A stretch of 64,000 nt of DNA from Symsagittifera roscoffensis (Eukaryota > Xenacoelomorpha > Acoela > Convolutidae): the NCBI RefSeq assembly GCF_963678635.1, contig NC_087062.1, positions 95,845,705-95,909,704 of the forward strand, written 5' to 3'. The notes beneath the pieces were generated by a model. The model worked only from the letters and a program-made list of their open reading frames with translations, ran no database searches and was not told the origin of the DNA. The position numbers were made by a program, and so were the translations under genes. This document shows, piece by piece, positions 33,411 through 44,684 of the stretch; position 1 is the first letter of the stretch, and the number at the start of each line of letters is the position of its first letter.

Positions 33411-34164
33411 CACGCTTGAGACTCAGAGTAACTAAACTAATTAACGACTCCGGTATAAATATAATCAAATGTAACTCAAGAAGTTTTCTAATGATGAGTC
33501 CCAATCAAGGGAAGTAAGTTTTAACTCAAGAATATAGTTTTGGCTCTGGACCATTGGGAGACTTCACTTGTCCACCTTTCCGTTGAAGGTTCACACTGGT
33601 CCAGTTGATTTTAACTCCGCTCTCGTGTTCGTTCGGTCTCCTATATCAGATAGGACAGCTCTACTCTCGTTTTCTATGATGGAAATTGCGAATAGCGATT
33701 TCCCACTGTATATATTCGACGACTTTCCCGCAATTGTTAATTCGGTCGTTCTGATTTTTCATTTTATGTTTTCAGTTGTCGCGAGAAAACTGAGCATGAC
33801 AGGCTCCATTCGAATTTTTGAAAAATAAAACTTCACTCCAAAATCACGTATATTCGTGTCCCTCAAGGTCGAACTTCCAGATATGACCGACTGGCACAAC
33901 ATTCACAAAAAAAATTATTGAAATAGCAACCAAGAGTTTTGAAGGACAGACCACACCTCCAGTTTTGACTCGCAACAATGAAAAAACTATCAGAAAGTGC
34001 AGCGCATAAGATAAGCTTCAAATGCAATGTTTTGTATATGCAGAAGTTGATGCTTTAGTGCAGTTTAAGTTTAAATCAATAAAACTTCTGTGGAAAGCCT
34101 CCTGATTACAGATGGCTCCTTAAACTGATGTTTTTTAAGAAGTGAATGTATTTGAACCTCATAC
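33411..34164 (+). promoter_or_regulatory. Upstream region of BET1-like copy 1: TATA-like box and possible 5' UTR intron
   Basis: A TATAAATA sequence at 33,454-33,461 lies 43 bases beyond the LTR edge. A donor-like GTAAGT at 33,514-33,519 and an acceptor-like TTTTCAG ending at 33,775 could bound a 262-base intron in the 5' UTR. An AATAAA at 34,078-34,083 could instead end another transcript. The same layout is present upstream of copies 3 and 5; copy 2 lacks most of it. This is inference from signals only. Confidence 0.35.
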
Positions 34165-34515
34165 ATGCATCGCAACAATTATCAGAACTCGTCGTACAAA
34201 AATGGCCAATTGACAAGAAATCATCTAAATACGCAAAATGTTGAACAAGATAATGAAATACAGGCAGATGAACTGAGAGACAAAGTTGCCTCTCTGAAAT
34301 CTCTGACAATAGAAATAGGAAATGAGGTGAGAGAGCACAACAAGTTTCTGGATACACTTGGAGATGATTTGGAAAAATCAAGAGGTCTGTTGGGAGCAGC
34401 TTTTTCAAAGTTGGGATTTATATCGCGGAAAGGCTACAAACAGTCCAATATTTGTTACTTGTTGATGTTTTGCTTTGTGGTCTTCTGGATAATGTGGTTT
34501 GTTTCGAAGTCGTAG
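34165..34515 (+). CDS. BET1-like SNARE, copy 1
   Basis: A 116-residue intronless frame with a polar N-terminus of about 28 residues, a SNARE motif at about 30-88 (ELRDKVASLKSLTIEIGNEV onward), and a C-terminal membrane anchor at about 96-113 (ICYLLMFCFVVFWIMWF). BET1 proteins are Qc-SNAREs in ER-Golgi vesicle fusion, partnered by a syntaxin, a membrin/GOS28-type Qb and an R-SNARE. Length and tail anchor fit the family. The residue in the central ionic layer, normally Gln, is His58 here (codon 34,336-34,338). An AATAAA lies at 34,840-34,845. It lies directly beside an LTR. Confidence 0.85.
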   Translation: MHRNNYQNSSYKNGQLTRNHLNTQNVEQDNEIQADELRDKVASLKSLTIEIGNEVREHNKFLDTLGDDLEKSRGLLGAAFSKLGFISRKGYKQSNICYLLMFCFVVFWIMWFVSKS

Positions 34516-35259
34516 TTATGATGGGGACTATTCCGATTTGGATATGAAATGGTTTAACGTGTTGGTTGTAATGGAGTAGGTTATGCTTAAAAAGGCGCTA
34601 AAAATTCCATTTCATTTTTAAATGTGATATTATTCTGCGCAAACATTTTAATCAATTAGATTCTTAAATATTTATTCAAAAATTTGCTTAATTAATGTAA
34701 GTTTGTTAATACGTTTCATCAACTCATGACAGCTTAAGGGCTTGGGACAAATGATAAGAAATGGGAATTAAGGCGGGCATAGTTTTGTTTTATTTGCATT
34801 CAGATTTTTCCATTCTGAAATATTGAATTCTGCTCATTGAATAAACCAGATAGCAAGCGTAGTGTTATATTGCAAATAGCGTTTTTTTTTTTCGATGATT
34901 TTTTTGGAGTTCTTAACTTCGTTTTAGTGTTGCCACTGGCATCGTATAATAGCATGTGTTTGATACGATTTAATGGTGGCTAGGTTTAATGTAACTCGAG
35001 CGCACAAGGGGCAGATTGGAGGACATTAAACGCGTAATCTCCATGATGACAGTTCGGTTTCAGCAGATGGCTAGATTTTTTTCACTGCTTATTTTCGCAT
35101 TTCCCCTTTTTGTTTTTTTTGGCCTTTTCACTTATTTGTGCCGTTTTCTCGTTAATGAATTATATACAAGATTTTTCTAAAGCATACTTATCATAGCTAG
35201 TTTTCTGTTAACGTTTATGTCGTATCTTGCGAATTAATTTGATTCAGAATTTAATTATC
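34516..35259 (+). other. 3' flank of BET1-like copy 1
   Basis: AT-rich, duplicated with the gene in every unit. It contains the AATAAA at 34,840-34,845 and long T tracts. It ends exactly where an LTR fragment begins (TGTAACAGTCG at 35,260). Confidence 0.6.
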
Positions 35260-35619
35260 TGTAACAGTCGTCCACTGAAGTCACATATGAGGTAAAGAGA
35301 AATAGGCCCTCTAACCATTGGCTTAAGGGTCAGAGACACTACCACGTTAAGCTTGATTTCTCTATAACCCGGAGGGCTGGTTTCCACCCCTCACTGTTGT
35401 TAGCAACTGCCTTGCAACTATTGTAGCGACACAATAGTTGCAACTTGGAGCGGTCTCTGTTACTTCTGTTTCTCCCTGTGGTTCTTCGTTGTTTTCCTCA
35501 GCGCAACTATCGTTGTTGTGTTGCTTTTCAGTTCTTCTGCCAAAATGGCCGTTTTTGACGTTTCTGAGAATTGTTACGTCATCACTTCGAAAATTTAAAA
35601 TTCAGGAATTTCTGAATCC
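35260..35619 (-). repeat. LTR fragment between BET1 copies 1 and 2
   Basis: It starts with the LTR terminus TGTAACAGTCG, jumps at 35,342 from the early LTR part to the late part (CACGTTAAGC), and is cut at about 35,619, before the other terminus. It then joins BET1 upstream sequence equivalent to 34,089. Confidence 0.85.
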
Positions 35620-35695
35620 TGTGGAAAGCCTCCTGATTACAGATGGCTCCTTAAACTGATGTTTTTTAAGAAGTGAATGTATTTGAACCTCATAC

Positions 35696-36046
35696 ATGCA
35701 TCGCAACAATTATCAGAACTCGTCGTACAAAAATGGCCAATTGACAAGAAATCATCTAAATACGCAAAATGTTGAACAAGATAATGAAATACAGGCAGAT
35801 GAACTGAGAGACAAAGTTGCCTCTCTGAAATCTCTGACAATAGAAATAGGAAATGAGGTGAGAGAGCACAACAAGTTTCTGGATACACTTGGAGATGATT
35901 TGGAAAAATCAAGAGGTCTGTTGGGAGCAGCTTTTTCAAAGTTGGGATTTATATCGCGGAAAGGCTACAAACAGTCCAATATTTGTTACTTGTTGATGTT
36001 TTGCTTTGTGGTCTTCTGGATAATGTGGTTTGTTTCGAAGTCGTAG
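35696..36046 (+). CDS. BET1-like SNARE, copy 2
   Basis: The protein is identical to copy 1 (116 residues, SNARE motif, tail anchor, His58). Its unit is shorter: about 800 bases of upstream sequence, including the TATA-like box and possible 5' intron, are missing, so the LTR fragment is only 76 bases from the ATG. If expressed, this copy would need a different promoter, possibly LTR-borne. The 3' flank (36,047-36,790) matches copy 1. Confidence 0.85.
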   Translation: MHRNNYQNSSYKNGQLTRNHLNTQNVEQDNEIQADELRDKVASLKSLTIEIGNEVREHNKFLDTLGDDLEKSRGLLGAAFSKLGFISRKGYKQSNICYLLMFCFVVFWIMWFVSKS

Positions 36047-36790
36047 TTATGATGGGGACTATTCCGATTTGGATATGAAATGGTTTAACGTGTTGGTTGT
36101 AATGGAGTAGGTTATGCTTAAAAAGGCGCTAAAAATTCCATTTCATTTTTAAATGTGATATTATTCTGCGCAAACATTTTAATCAATTAGATTCTTAAAT
36201 ATTTATTCAAAAATTTGCTTAATTAATGTAAGTTTGTTAATACGTTTCATCAACTCATGACAGCTTAAGGGCTTGGGACAAATGATAAGAAATGGGAATT
36301 AAGGCGGGCATAGTTTTGTTTTATTTGCATTCAGATTTTTCCATTCTGAAATATTGAATTCTGCTCATTGAATAAACCAGATAGCAAGCGTAGTGTTATA
36401 TTGCAAATAGCGTTTTTTTTTTTCGATGATTTTTTTGGAGTTCTTAACTTCGTTTTAGTGTTGCCACTGGCATCGTATAATAGCATGTGTTTGATACGAT
36501 TTAATGGTGGCTAGGTTTAATGTAACTCGAGCGCACAAGGGGCAGATTGGAGGACATTAAACGCGTAATCTCCATGATGACAGTTCGGTTTCAGCAGATG
36601 GCTAGATTTTTTTCACTGCTTATTTTCGCATTTCCCCTTTTTGTTTTTTTTGGCCTTTTCACTTATTTGTGCCGTTTTCTCGTTAATGAATTATATACAA
36701 GATTTTTCTAAAGCATACTTATCATAGCTAGTTTTCTGTTAACGTTTATGTCGTATCTTGCGAATTAATTTGATTCAGAATTTAATTATC

Positions 36791-37283
36791 TGTAACAGTC
36801 GTCCACTGAAGTCACATATGAGGTAAAGAGAAATAGGCCCTCTAACCATTGGCTTAAGGGTCAGAGACACTACCACGTTAAGCTTGATTTCTCTATAACC
36901 CGGAGGGCTGGTTTCCACCCCTCACTGTTGTTAGCAACTGCCTTGCAACTATTGTAGCGACACAATAGTTGCAACTTGGAGCGGTCTCTGTTACTTCTGT
37001 TTCTCCCTGTGGTTCTTCGTTGTTTTCCTCAGCGCAACTATCGTTGTTGTGTTGCTTTTCAGTTCTTCTGCCAAAATGGCCGTTTTTGACGTTTCTGAGA
37101 ATTGTTACGTCATCACTTCGAAAATTTAAAATTCAGGAATTTCTGAATCCTTCAGCCTTCACGATTTGTCCAATCGTTCGAATAACGTTCTTATTCCTTC
37201 TAAATCGCCAATTCGGAAGGTTCACTGCTAAAAATTCGAAATCGCCGAATCTGCATTTTGGCACATTCTGGTCGAATGTCACA
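36791..37283 (-). repeat. Internally deleted LTR between BET1 copies 2 and 3 (493 bp)
   Basis: Both termini are present (TGTAACA at 36,791, TGTCACA ending at 37,283). The middle of the LTR is missing at the same ACTAC/CACGTTAAGC junction as in the other copies. It keeps the 13-base hairpin. Confidence 0.88.
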
Positions 37284-38037
37284 CACGCTTGAGACTCAGA
37301 GTAACTAAACTAATTAACGACTCCGGTATAAATATAATCAAATGTAACTCAAGAAGTTTTCTAATGATGAGTCCCAATCAAGGGAAGTAAGTTTTAACTC
37401 AAGAATATAGTTTTGGCTCTGGACCATTGGGAGACTTCACTTGTCCACCTTTCCGTTGAAGGTTCACACTGGTCCAGTTGATTTTAACTCCGCTCTCGTG
37501 TTCGTTCGGTCTCCTATATCAGATAGGACAGCTCTACTCTCGTTTTCTATGATGGAAATTGCGAATAGCGATTTCCCACTGTATATATTCGACGACTTTC
37601 CCGCAATTGTTAATTCGGTCGTTCTGATTTTTCATTTTATGTTTTCAGTTGTCGCGAGAAAACTGAGCATGACAGGCTCCATTCGAATTTTTGAAAAATA
37701 AAACTTCACTCCAAAATCACGTATATTCGTGTCCCTCAAGGTCGAACTTCCAGATATGACCGACTGGCACAACATTCACAAAAAAAATTATTGAAATAGC
37801 AACCAAGAGTTTTGAAGGACAGACCACACCTCCAGTTTTGACTCGCAACAATGAAAAAACTATCAGAAAGTGCAGCGCATAAGATAAGCTTCAAATGCAA
37901 TGTTTTGTATATGCAGAAGTTGATGCTTTAGTGCAGTTTAAGTTTAAATCAATAAAACTTCTGTGGAAAGCCTCCTGATTACAGATGGCTCCTTAAACTG
38001 ATGTTTTTTAAGAAGTGAATGTATTTGAACCTCATAC

Positions 38038-38388
38038 ATGCATCGCAACAATTATCAGAACTCGTCGTACAAAAATGGCCAATTGACAAAAAATCATCTA
38101 AATACGCAAAATGTTGAACAAGATAATGAAATACAGGCAGATGAACTGAGAGACAAAGTTGCCTCTCTGAAATCTCTGACAATAGAAATAGGAAATGAGG
38201 TGAGAGAGCACAACAAGTTTCTGGACACACTTGGAGATGATTTGGAAAAATCAAGAGGTCTGTTGGGAGCAGCTTTTTCAAAGTTGGGATTTATATCGCG
38301 GAAAGGCTACAAACAGTCCAATATTTGTTACTTGTTGATGTTTTGCTTTGTGGTCTTCTGGATAATGTGGTTTGTTTCGAAGTCGTAG
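38038..38388 (+). CDS. BET1-like SNARE, copy 3
   Basis: Identical to copy 1 except Lys for Arg at residue 18. SNARE motif, His58 and tail anchor are unchanged. The full upstream segment (37,284-38,037) is present. Only one amino-acid change among five copies points to very recent duplication, gene conversion or selection; the flanks are just as similar, so recency is the simpler reading. Confidence 0.85.
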   Translation: MHRNNYQNSSYKNGQLTKNHLNTQNVEQDNEIQADELRDKVASLKSLTIEIGNEVREHNKFLDTLGDDLEKSRGLLGAAFSKLGFISRKGYKQSNICYLLMFCFVVFWIMWFVSKS

Positions 38389-39129
38389 TTATGATGGGGA
38401 CTATTCCGATTTGGATATGAAATGGTTTAACGTGTTGGTTGTAATGGAGTAGGTTATGCTTAAAAAGGCGCTAAAAATTCCATTTCATTTTTAAATGTGA
38501 TATTATTCTGCGCAAACATTTTAATCAATTAGATTCTTAAATATTTATTCAAAAATTTGCTTAATTAATGTAAGTTTGTTAATACGTTTCATCAACTCAT
38601 GACAGCTTAAGGGCTTGGGACAAATGATAGGAAATGGGAATTAAGGCGGGCATAGTTTTGTTTTATTTGCATTCAGATTTTTCCATTCTGAAATATTGAA
38701 TTCTGCTCATTGAATAAACCAGACAGCAAGCGTAGTGTTATATTGCAAATAGCGTTTTTTTTTCGATGATTTTTTTGGAGTTCTTAACTTCGTTTTAGTG
38801 TTGCCACTGGCATTGTATAATAGCATGTGTTTGATACGATTTAATGGTGGCTAGGTTTAATGTAACTCGAGCGCACAAGGGGCAGATTGGAGGACATTAA
38901 ACGCGTAATCTCCATGATGACAGTTCGGTTTCAGCAGATGGCTAGATTTTTTTCACTGCTTATTTTCGCATTTCCCCTTTTTGTTTTTTTGGCCTTTTCA
39001 CTTATTTGTGCCGTTTTCTCGTTAATGAATTATATACAAGATTTTTCTAAAGCATACTTATCATAGCTAGTTTTCTGTTAACGTTTATGTCGTATCTTGC
39101 GAATTAATTTGATTCAGAATTTAATTATC

Positions 39130-39337
39130 TGTAACAGTCGTCCACTGAAGTCACATATGAGGTAAAGAGAAATAGGCCCTCTAACCATTGGCTTAAGGGT
39201 CAGAGACACTACCTCTTGTGTTTCTGTACCTCAATCCAGATGGATCAACCTCCATTCATATGGATCGACCTTAAAATCGCCTTATCTCAACATAACTCTA
39301 TAAAATGCACTCTAGTAATCAAATTCAGTACTTACAT
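39130..39337 (-). repeat. LTR fragment after BET1 copy 3
   Basis: It begins at the TGTAACAGTCG terminus and follows the left LTR (12,313-12,700) through the CTCTTGTGTTTCTGTACCTC and CAGTACTTACAT blocks, which other BET1-flanking LTR pieces lack. It then passes into a diverged relative of the BET1 upstream region. Confidence 0.75.
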
Positions 39338-40859
39338 CTAGAAAACAACTCTGGAAATAATCCGGGACTCTATCGGGTAAAATAATTGTAACAACTTTAG
39401 AAGTTTTAACGAATAAGTTTTGACTCAAGAAGTTTAATGAGTTTTGGACCATTGGGTCACTTGAGTGGGCGACCTTCCCAATCAAGGTTTTCTTTACTCC
39501 AGAAGTAGCACTCGCGAATCCTCTCTCGATGCTCTCTATCGGGAACAAGACAGCTCTACTCGATTTGATTATTATTGGTCAAATTGCGAATAGCAATTTG
39601 GCTCCAGACTGATTTTCCGTCAAATTTACCGCAATTATGAACTCGGTTCTTCTAATTTTCTAACTTTTTGTTTTAGTTGTCGCGAGGAACTTGAACATGA
39701 CATGCTCGGTTCAAATTCTTCAAAAAAACCATTTCTCCCCAAAAACAAGATAGAGTTTCGGGCTATGACCGACTGGCGCAGTCGCAAGGGTAACACAATC
39801 GGGTACTTGACTTTTCCCCCGTATCCAACTCTGTTCACAGGATCTTCATTTTTTTCACTTGCGAGAGCAAGTGATTTGTAATCGGGAACCAGGATTTTTT
39901 CCCGTTAGCAACTTTTCCGACGAGTTCTGCTGCTGCTCAGATATGCTCATTTTTTTGAAAGTTCAATTAAAACTATTTCTTGTTTCATTTGAGGTAGTGA
40001 TTAATTGTTTCAAATGTACTCATCGAAAAAATGTTGATGTTTTCGGACTTTTTGGTTTCGTCTAAATTGCTGTCGACTGATTTTCCGTTTTTTTTCAAAG
40101 ACAATTGATATTATCTGGTACGTTCTTCAAGCAGTTTCTTTCAGAAGCCTAGGTTTTTATTTTTTTGATTCAAACTGTTTTTTACTATAATTCAAATTTG
40201 TTCTGTAGTTGTAAATTTACGAACTCTGATTTTGATTTTTTTTTCGGTGAAATGGGTTCAGTTTATGTTATATCGGGTTAGTCGATTTGTTTTGCTGCGT
40301 AGTTTTACGGGCGAACGCGTAGTTTCAGGAGAGATGGGTAGTTAACATTTTGATAACTTGAAATTTTCATAAGATAACAGTTTCGTTTTTGGCTTAACGA
40401 GGGTCATTGCATCTCAATGTTTGCTTAGGATTTTTACAAACCTCATCCGAGACACAGAAATGAAATTTTTTTTTAGATTTCATTTTTCAGTAATTTTTTC
40501 AACATATTTTTTTTTACCGAAAATGACTTCCCTCATTTTTCTTATAGGACATCTGTGCAATGTTTTAATCAAGTTGTACTCTCAGCTGCTGTAGTTTAAC
40601 AGCTGGTCTGCAGCTGAAAAAATTTTCAGATACAAAGTGATGTTTTGTCAGCTTTATTGGTTTCGTCCCATTCTTTTGCACCCTTCTTGCCGGGTCTTTT
40701 ATTTCTCCGACTTTTTGCTGGGTTTTCAAAGTAACTTTTCTTCGTTTTCGAGAGCTTGAATATAGTTCATGGTTTATCTTAGAAAAGAAAAATCTTCTGA
40801 AAATGAAAAAAGTTAATTTTTCAATTTTTTCGAACGCATGGTTTTAAATCGATTCAAGT
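39338..40859 (+). other. Diverged relative of the BET1 upstream region, plus AT-rich sequence
   Basis: The first 450 bases align loosely with 33,430-33,900: shared TTTTGGACCATTGGG, GACAGCTCTACTC, a TTTTAG/TTTTCAG acceptor followed by TTGTCGCGAG, and ATGACCGACTGGC. No SNARE follows. A TGGCGCAGTCG at 39,774-39,784 resembles a plus-strand retroelement primer-binding site. The rest is T-rich without a gene; CAGCTG occurs three times near 40,585-40,620. Confidence 0.5.
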
Positions 40860-42626
40860 TAATGGCATAGCGAATTGTTTTAGTATGCCAAATTTTTTTT
40901 CAAAAAAGTTCATAAATTTCCAAAAAAAAAATTCGCAATTTCGGCTCGACTGTTTTATCTACAAAATTTCAGGACTACGATTGTTTCGCGCTGAGATTTT
41001 CGGAAATGATTGATTTTTTTTCGAACGGTTTTCTTTCTATTGTTATCTTTTTTGTCATCCAGCTCTCTTAACATTGTGTATCAACTTCATTTTGTTAATT
41101 TTGATGTAATGTGGTGCTTACATAAGCTTATAGAGATTTCTTTAGATTCTCTGCAATTTTTTTTGTGTAAATTGTTTGAACGTTGTTTTGATTTTATTTC
41201 TTAAATTTTTTCATTTTGATCATAGTGTATAGCAAATAACAGACTGTGTAGAGTTCCTGTCTGTTATTTTGTTTAAACTAAGAATAAAAGGAAAGAAAAA
41301 TTACTTATACCCAATTATTCCTGTAGGATATGCAGGTTGTTTTTAGCAACATTTGAAGCAAAGTTTTGAGTACATTTTGGAACAATAAAATTTTTCTTGA
41401 TTTTTTTTTACAACACACGATTTCTTTTTAGAACCTTTTTAAAAGTTTTTCTTCGTGTGAGACACATTGTCGTTTGATTTTTGGCATTTTATTTTGTATT
41501 GCAATTGGCGCGAAGCTCAGCTTTGATTGTGTGCTTTAGATTGATTTAAGACAAACTTTTCGGTGATAATATGCATTACTTAGATGATAAGCATATCATT
41601 CTGTAGTGCACATGTCGTTGGGGTGGGAATCAAAAACTTGATGTTTATCATAAGGTAGATGATTCAAGTGCAACTTTGCTCCTGTGTTTGAGTTTTATAC
41701 TACGTTCGCTCTCCCATAACAAACAAGCAAGTTGTGCAAAAACAACCAAGTACTGCTATGGTTTTGGTTAAAGTCGAATTTAAAGGCAATTCCTTTCGCA
41801 TCAGCACAACACTCTAAAAATACTATTTCAAACGGATACTTCTAGATTTAGCTGGACCACTGGTGTAAGTGTTTTGGATTTGTTTTTGTTTTTTTTGGGT
41901 CCCTTTGCTAAGCTGTCTCACTTTTTAAACCGATCTTTCAAGAAAATGTTACCAATGGAAATACCGGCAACTAGCTTATGCATACATGTTCTCACTCTTT
42001 TTAACCCACTAGATATCGAAAATTCTTGACCTTCTCGAAAACTATCCAGCCAAATCTGAGATTATGGCTTCAAATAAAAAAAGGTTTTGGGAAGCTCATT
42101 TGCTTAAGGAGATACGCCTTAATTATTTTTTATCAAAAATTTCACTTTGCTCAAAAAAGCCTCTGCCAAAGCTTGTGTAATTGGTAGAACAGGTTGTAAA
42201 AATCCTCCAGGCGTAAGCGGCTATGCCCTAGTTTTTGCCAAAGCACATTTATGGCCTTCAGAAAAGTCAATTTATTTGAAAAGTTCATCTTTTTTGCACC
42301 TCTTTAAAATTTTTTCGAAAACTACCCTGCCGCGTCTAAGATGTAGAGCTCAATCGAAAATATCCAATTGTAAGTTTTTGGCCGTTTTTTTTGCAATTTA
42401 CCCTGCCATTCCTCAGGTTAAGGGTTCAACCGAAAGTCCCAGTTGTGGGAATCCTCCCTGCATAAACAGCTACGCTCTAATTTTTAGTTGAAAAAGTTAT
42501 TGAAAAGAAAAATTTTCTGAAAATGAAAAAATTAATTTTTCAATTTTTTCGAACGCATGGTTTTTGATCTATGTTTTTAGGCTTAAAACGCGTGTGTTTT
42601 AGGATTGAAAAATTTTGTTTTAAAGT
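40860..42626 (+). repeat. W tandem unit 1 (1,767 bp)
   Basis: The unit starts at TAATGGCATAGCGAATTG and recurs at 42,627, 48,756, 50,532 and 52,307. It holds a stem-loop (41,234-41,269) followed by AATAAA, and a degenerate minisatellite-like part around 42,000-42,480 with recurring ACTACCCTGCC and AATCCTCC motifs. No ATG-started ORF of note. Confidence 0.88.
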
Positions 42627-43119
42627 TAATGGCATAGCGAATTGTTTTAGTATGTCAAATTTTTTTTTAAAAAAGTTCATAAGTTTCCAAAAAAAAATTC
42701 GCAATTTTGGCATGACTGTTTTACTTACAAAATTTCAGGACTACGATTGTTTCGCGCTGAGATTTCCGGAAATGATTGATTTTTTTTCGAACGGTTTTCT
42801 TTCTATTGTTATCTTTTTTGTCATCCAGCTCTCTTAACATTGTGTATCAACTTCATTTTGTTAATTTTGATGTAATGTGGTGCTTACATAAGCTTATAGA
42901 GATTTCTTCAGATTCTCTGCAATTTTTTTTGTGTAAATTGTTTGAACGTTGTTTTGATTTTATTTCTTAAATTTTTTCATTTTGATCATAGTGTATAGCA
43001 AATAACAGACTGTGTAGAGTTCCTGTCTGTTATTTTGTTTAAACTAAGAATAAAAGGAAAGAAAAATTACTTATACCCAATTATTCCTGTAGGATATGCA
43101 GGTTGTTTTTAGCAACATT
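42627..43119 (+). repeat. W tandem unit 2, truncated
   Basis: It matches the first 493 bases of unit 1, including the stem-loop (43,000-43,035), then switches at about 43,119 (AGCAACATT) into BET1 upstream sequence equivalent to about 33,690. The switch marks the edge of a duplication. Confidence 0.88.
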
Positions 43120-43595
43120 CGAATAGCGATTTCCCACTGTATATATTCGACGACTTTCCCGCAATTGTTAATTCGGTCGTTCTGATTTTTCAGTTTATGT
43201 TTTCAGTTGTCGCGAGAAAACTGAGCATGACAGGCTCCATTCGAATTTTTGAAAAATAAAACTTCACTCCAAAATCACGTATATTCGTGTCCCTCAAGGT
43301 CGAACTTCCAGATATGACCGACTGGCACAACATTCACAAAAAAAATTATTGAAATAGCAACCAAGAGTTTTGAAGGACAGACCACACCTCCAGTTTTGAC
43401 TCGCAACAATGAAAAAACTATCAGAAAGTGCAGCGCATAAGATAAGCTTCAAATGCAATGTTTTGTATATGCAGAAGTTGATGCTTTAGTGCAGTTTAAG
43501 TATAAATCAATAAAACTTCTGTGGAAAGCCTCCTGATTACAGATGGCTCCTTAAACTGATGTTTTTTAAGAAGTGAATGTATTTGAACCTCATAC

Positions 43596-43946
43596 ATGCA
43601 TCGCAACAATTATCAGAACTCGTCGTACAAAAATGGCCAATTGACAAGAAATCATCTAAATACGCAAAATGTTGAACAAGATAATGAAATACAGGCAGAT
43701 GAACTGAGAGACAAAGTTGCCTCTCTGAAATCTCTGACAATAGAAATAGGAAATGAGGTGAGAGAGCACAACAAGTTTCTGGATACACTTGGAGATGATT
43801 TGGAAAAATCAAGAGGTCTGTTGGGAGCAGCTTTTTCAAAGTTGGGATTTATATCGCGGAAAGGCTACAAACAGTCCAATATTTGTTACTTGTTGATGTT
43901 TTGCTTTGTGGTCTTCTGGATAATGTGGTTTGTTTCGAAGTCGTAG
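43596..43946 (+). CDS. BET1-like SNARE, copy 4
   Basis: Protein identical to copy 1. Its unit (43,120-44,684) lacks the first 280 or so bases of the upstream region, including the TATA-like box and donor site, because the truncated W unit joins in. A 4-base loss follows the stop, near 43,954, and small 3' indels are shared with copy 5 only, which places copies 4 and 5 closest to each other. Confidence 0.85.
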   Translation: MHRNNYQNSSYKNGQLTRNHLNTQNVEQDNEIQADELRDKVASLKSLTIEIGNEVREHNKFLDTLGDDLEKSRGLLGAAFSKLGFISRKGYKQSNICYLLMFCFVVFWIMWFVSKS

Positions 43947-44684
43947 TTATGATGACTATTCCGATTTGGATATGAAATGGTTTAACGTGTTGGTTGTAAT
44001 GGAGTAGGTTATGCTTAAAAAGGCGCTAAAAAATTCCATTTCATTTTTAAATGTGATATTATTCTGCGCAAACATTTTAATCAATTAGATTCTTAAATAT
44101 TTATTCAAAAATTTGCTTAATTAATGTAAGTTTGTTAATACGTTCATCAACTCATGACAGCTTAAGGGCTTGGGACAAATGATAAGAAATGGGAATTAAG
44201 GCGGGCATAGTTTTGTTTTATTTGCATTCAGATTTTTCCATTCTGAAATATTGAATTCTGCTCATTGAATAAACCAGATAGCAAGCGTAGTGTTATATTG
44301 CAAATAGCGTTTTTTTTTCGATGATTTTTTTGGAGTTCTTAACTTCGTTTTAGTGTTGCCACTGGCATCGTATAATAGCATGTGTTTGATACGATTTAAT
44401 GGTGGCTAGGTTTAATGTAACTCGAGCGCACAAGGGGCAGATTGGAGGACATTAAACGCGTAATCTCCATGATGACAGTTCGGTTTCAGCAGATGGCTAG
44501 ATTTTTTTCACTGCTTATTTTCGCATTTCCCCTTTTTGTTTTTTTGGCCTTTTCACTTATTTGTGCCGTTTTCTCGTTAATGAATTATATACAAGATTTT
44601 TCTAAAGCATACTTATCATAGCTAGTTTTCTGTTAACGTTTATGTCGTATCTTGCGAATTAATTTGATTCAGAATTTAATTATC

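Noticed and set aside
33568-33828. 86-codon plus-strand ORF upstream of BET1 copies
   Set aside because: It has no ATG (TTG start), crosses the probable splice acceptor at 33,775, and has no recognisable features.
34106-34408. 100-codon minus-strand ORF opposite each BET1-like copy
   Set aside because: It is the shadow of the SNARE frame, repeated only because the gene is repeated. The SNARE frame has clear domain structure; the antisense has none.
42147-42491. 114-codon ORF in the W units
   Set aside because: It starts at TTG, is degenerate minisatellite sequence in composition, and is broken in the third unit of the array by frameshift.
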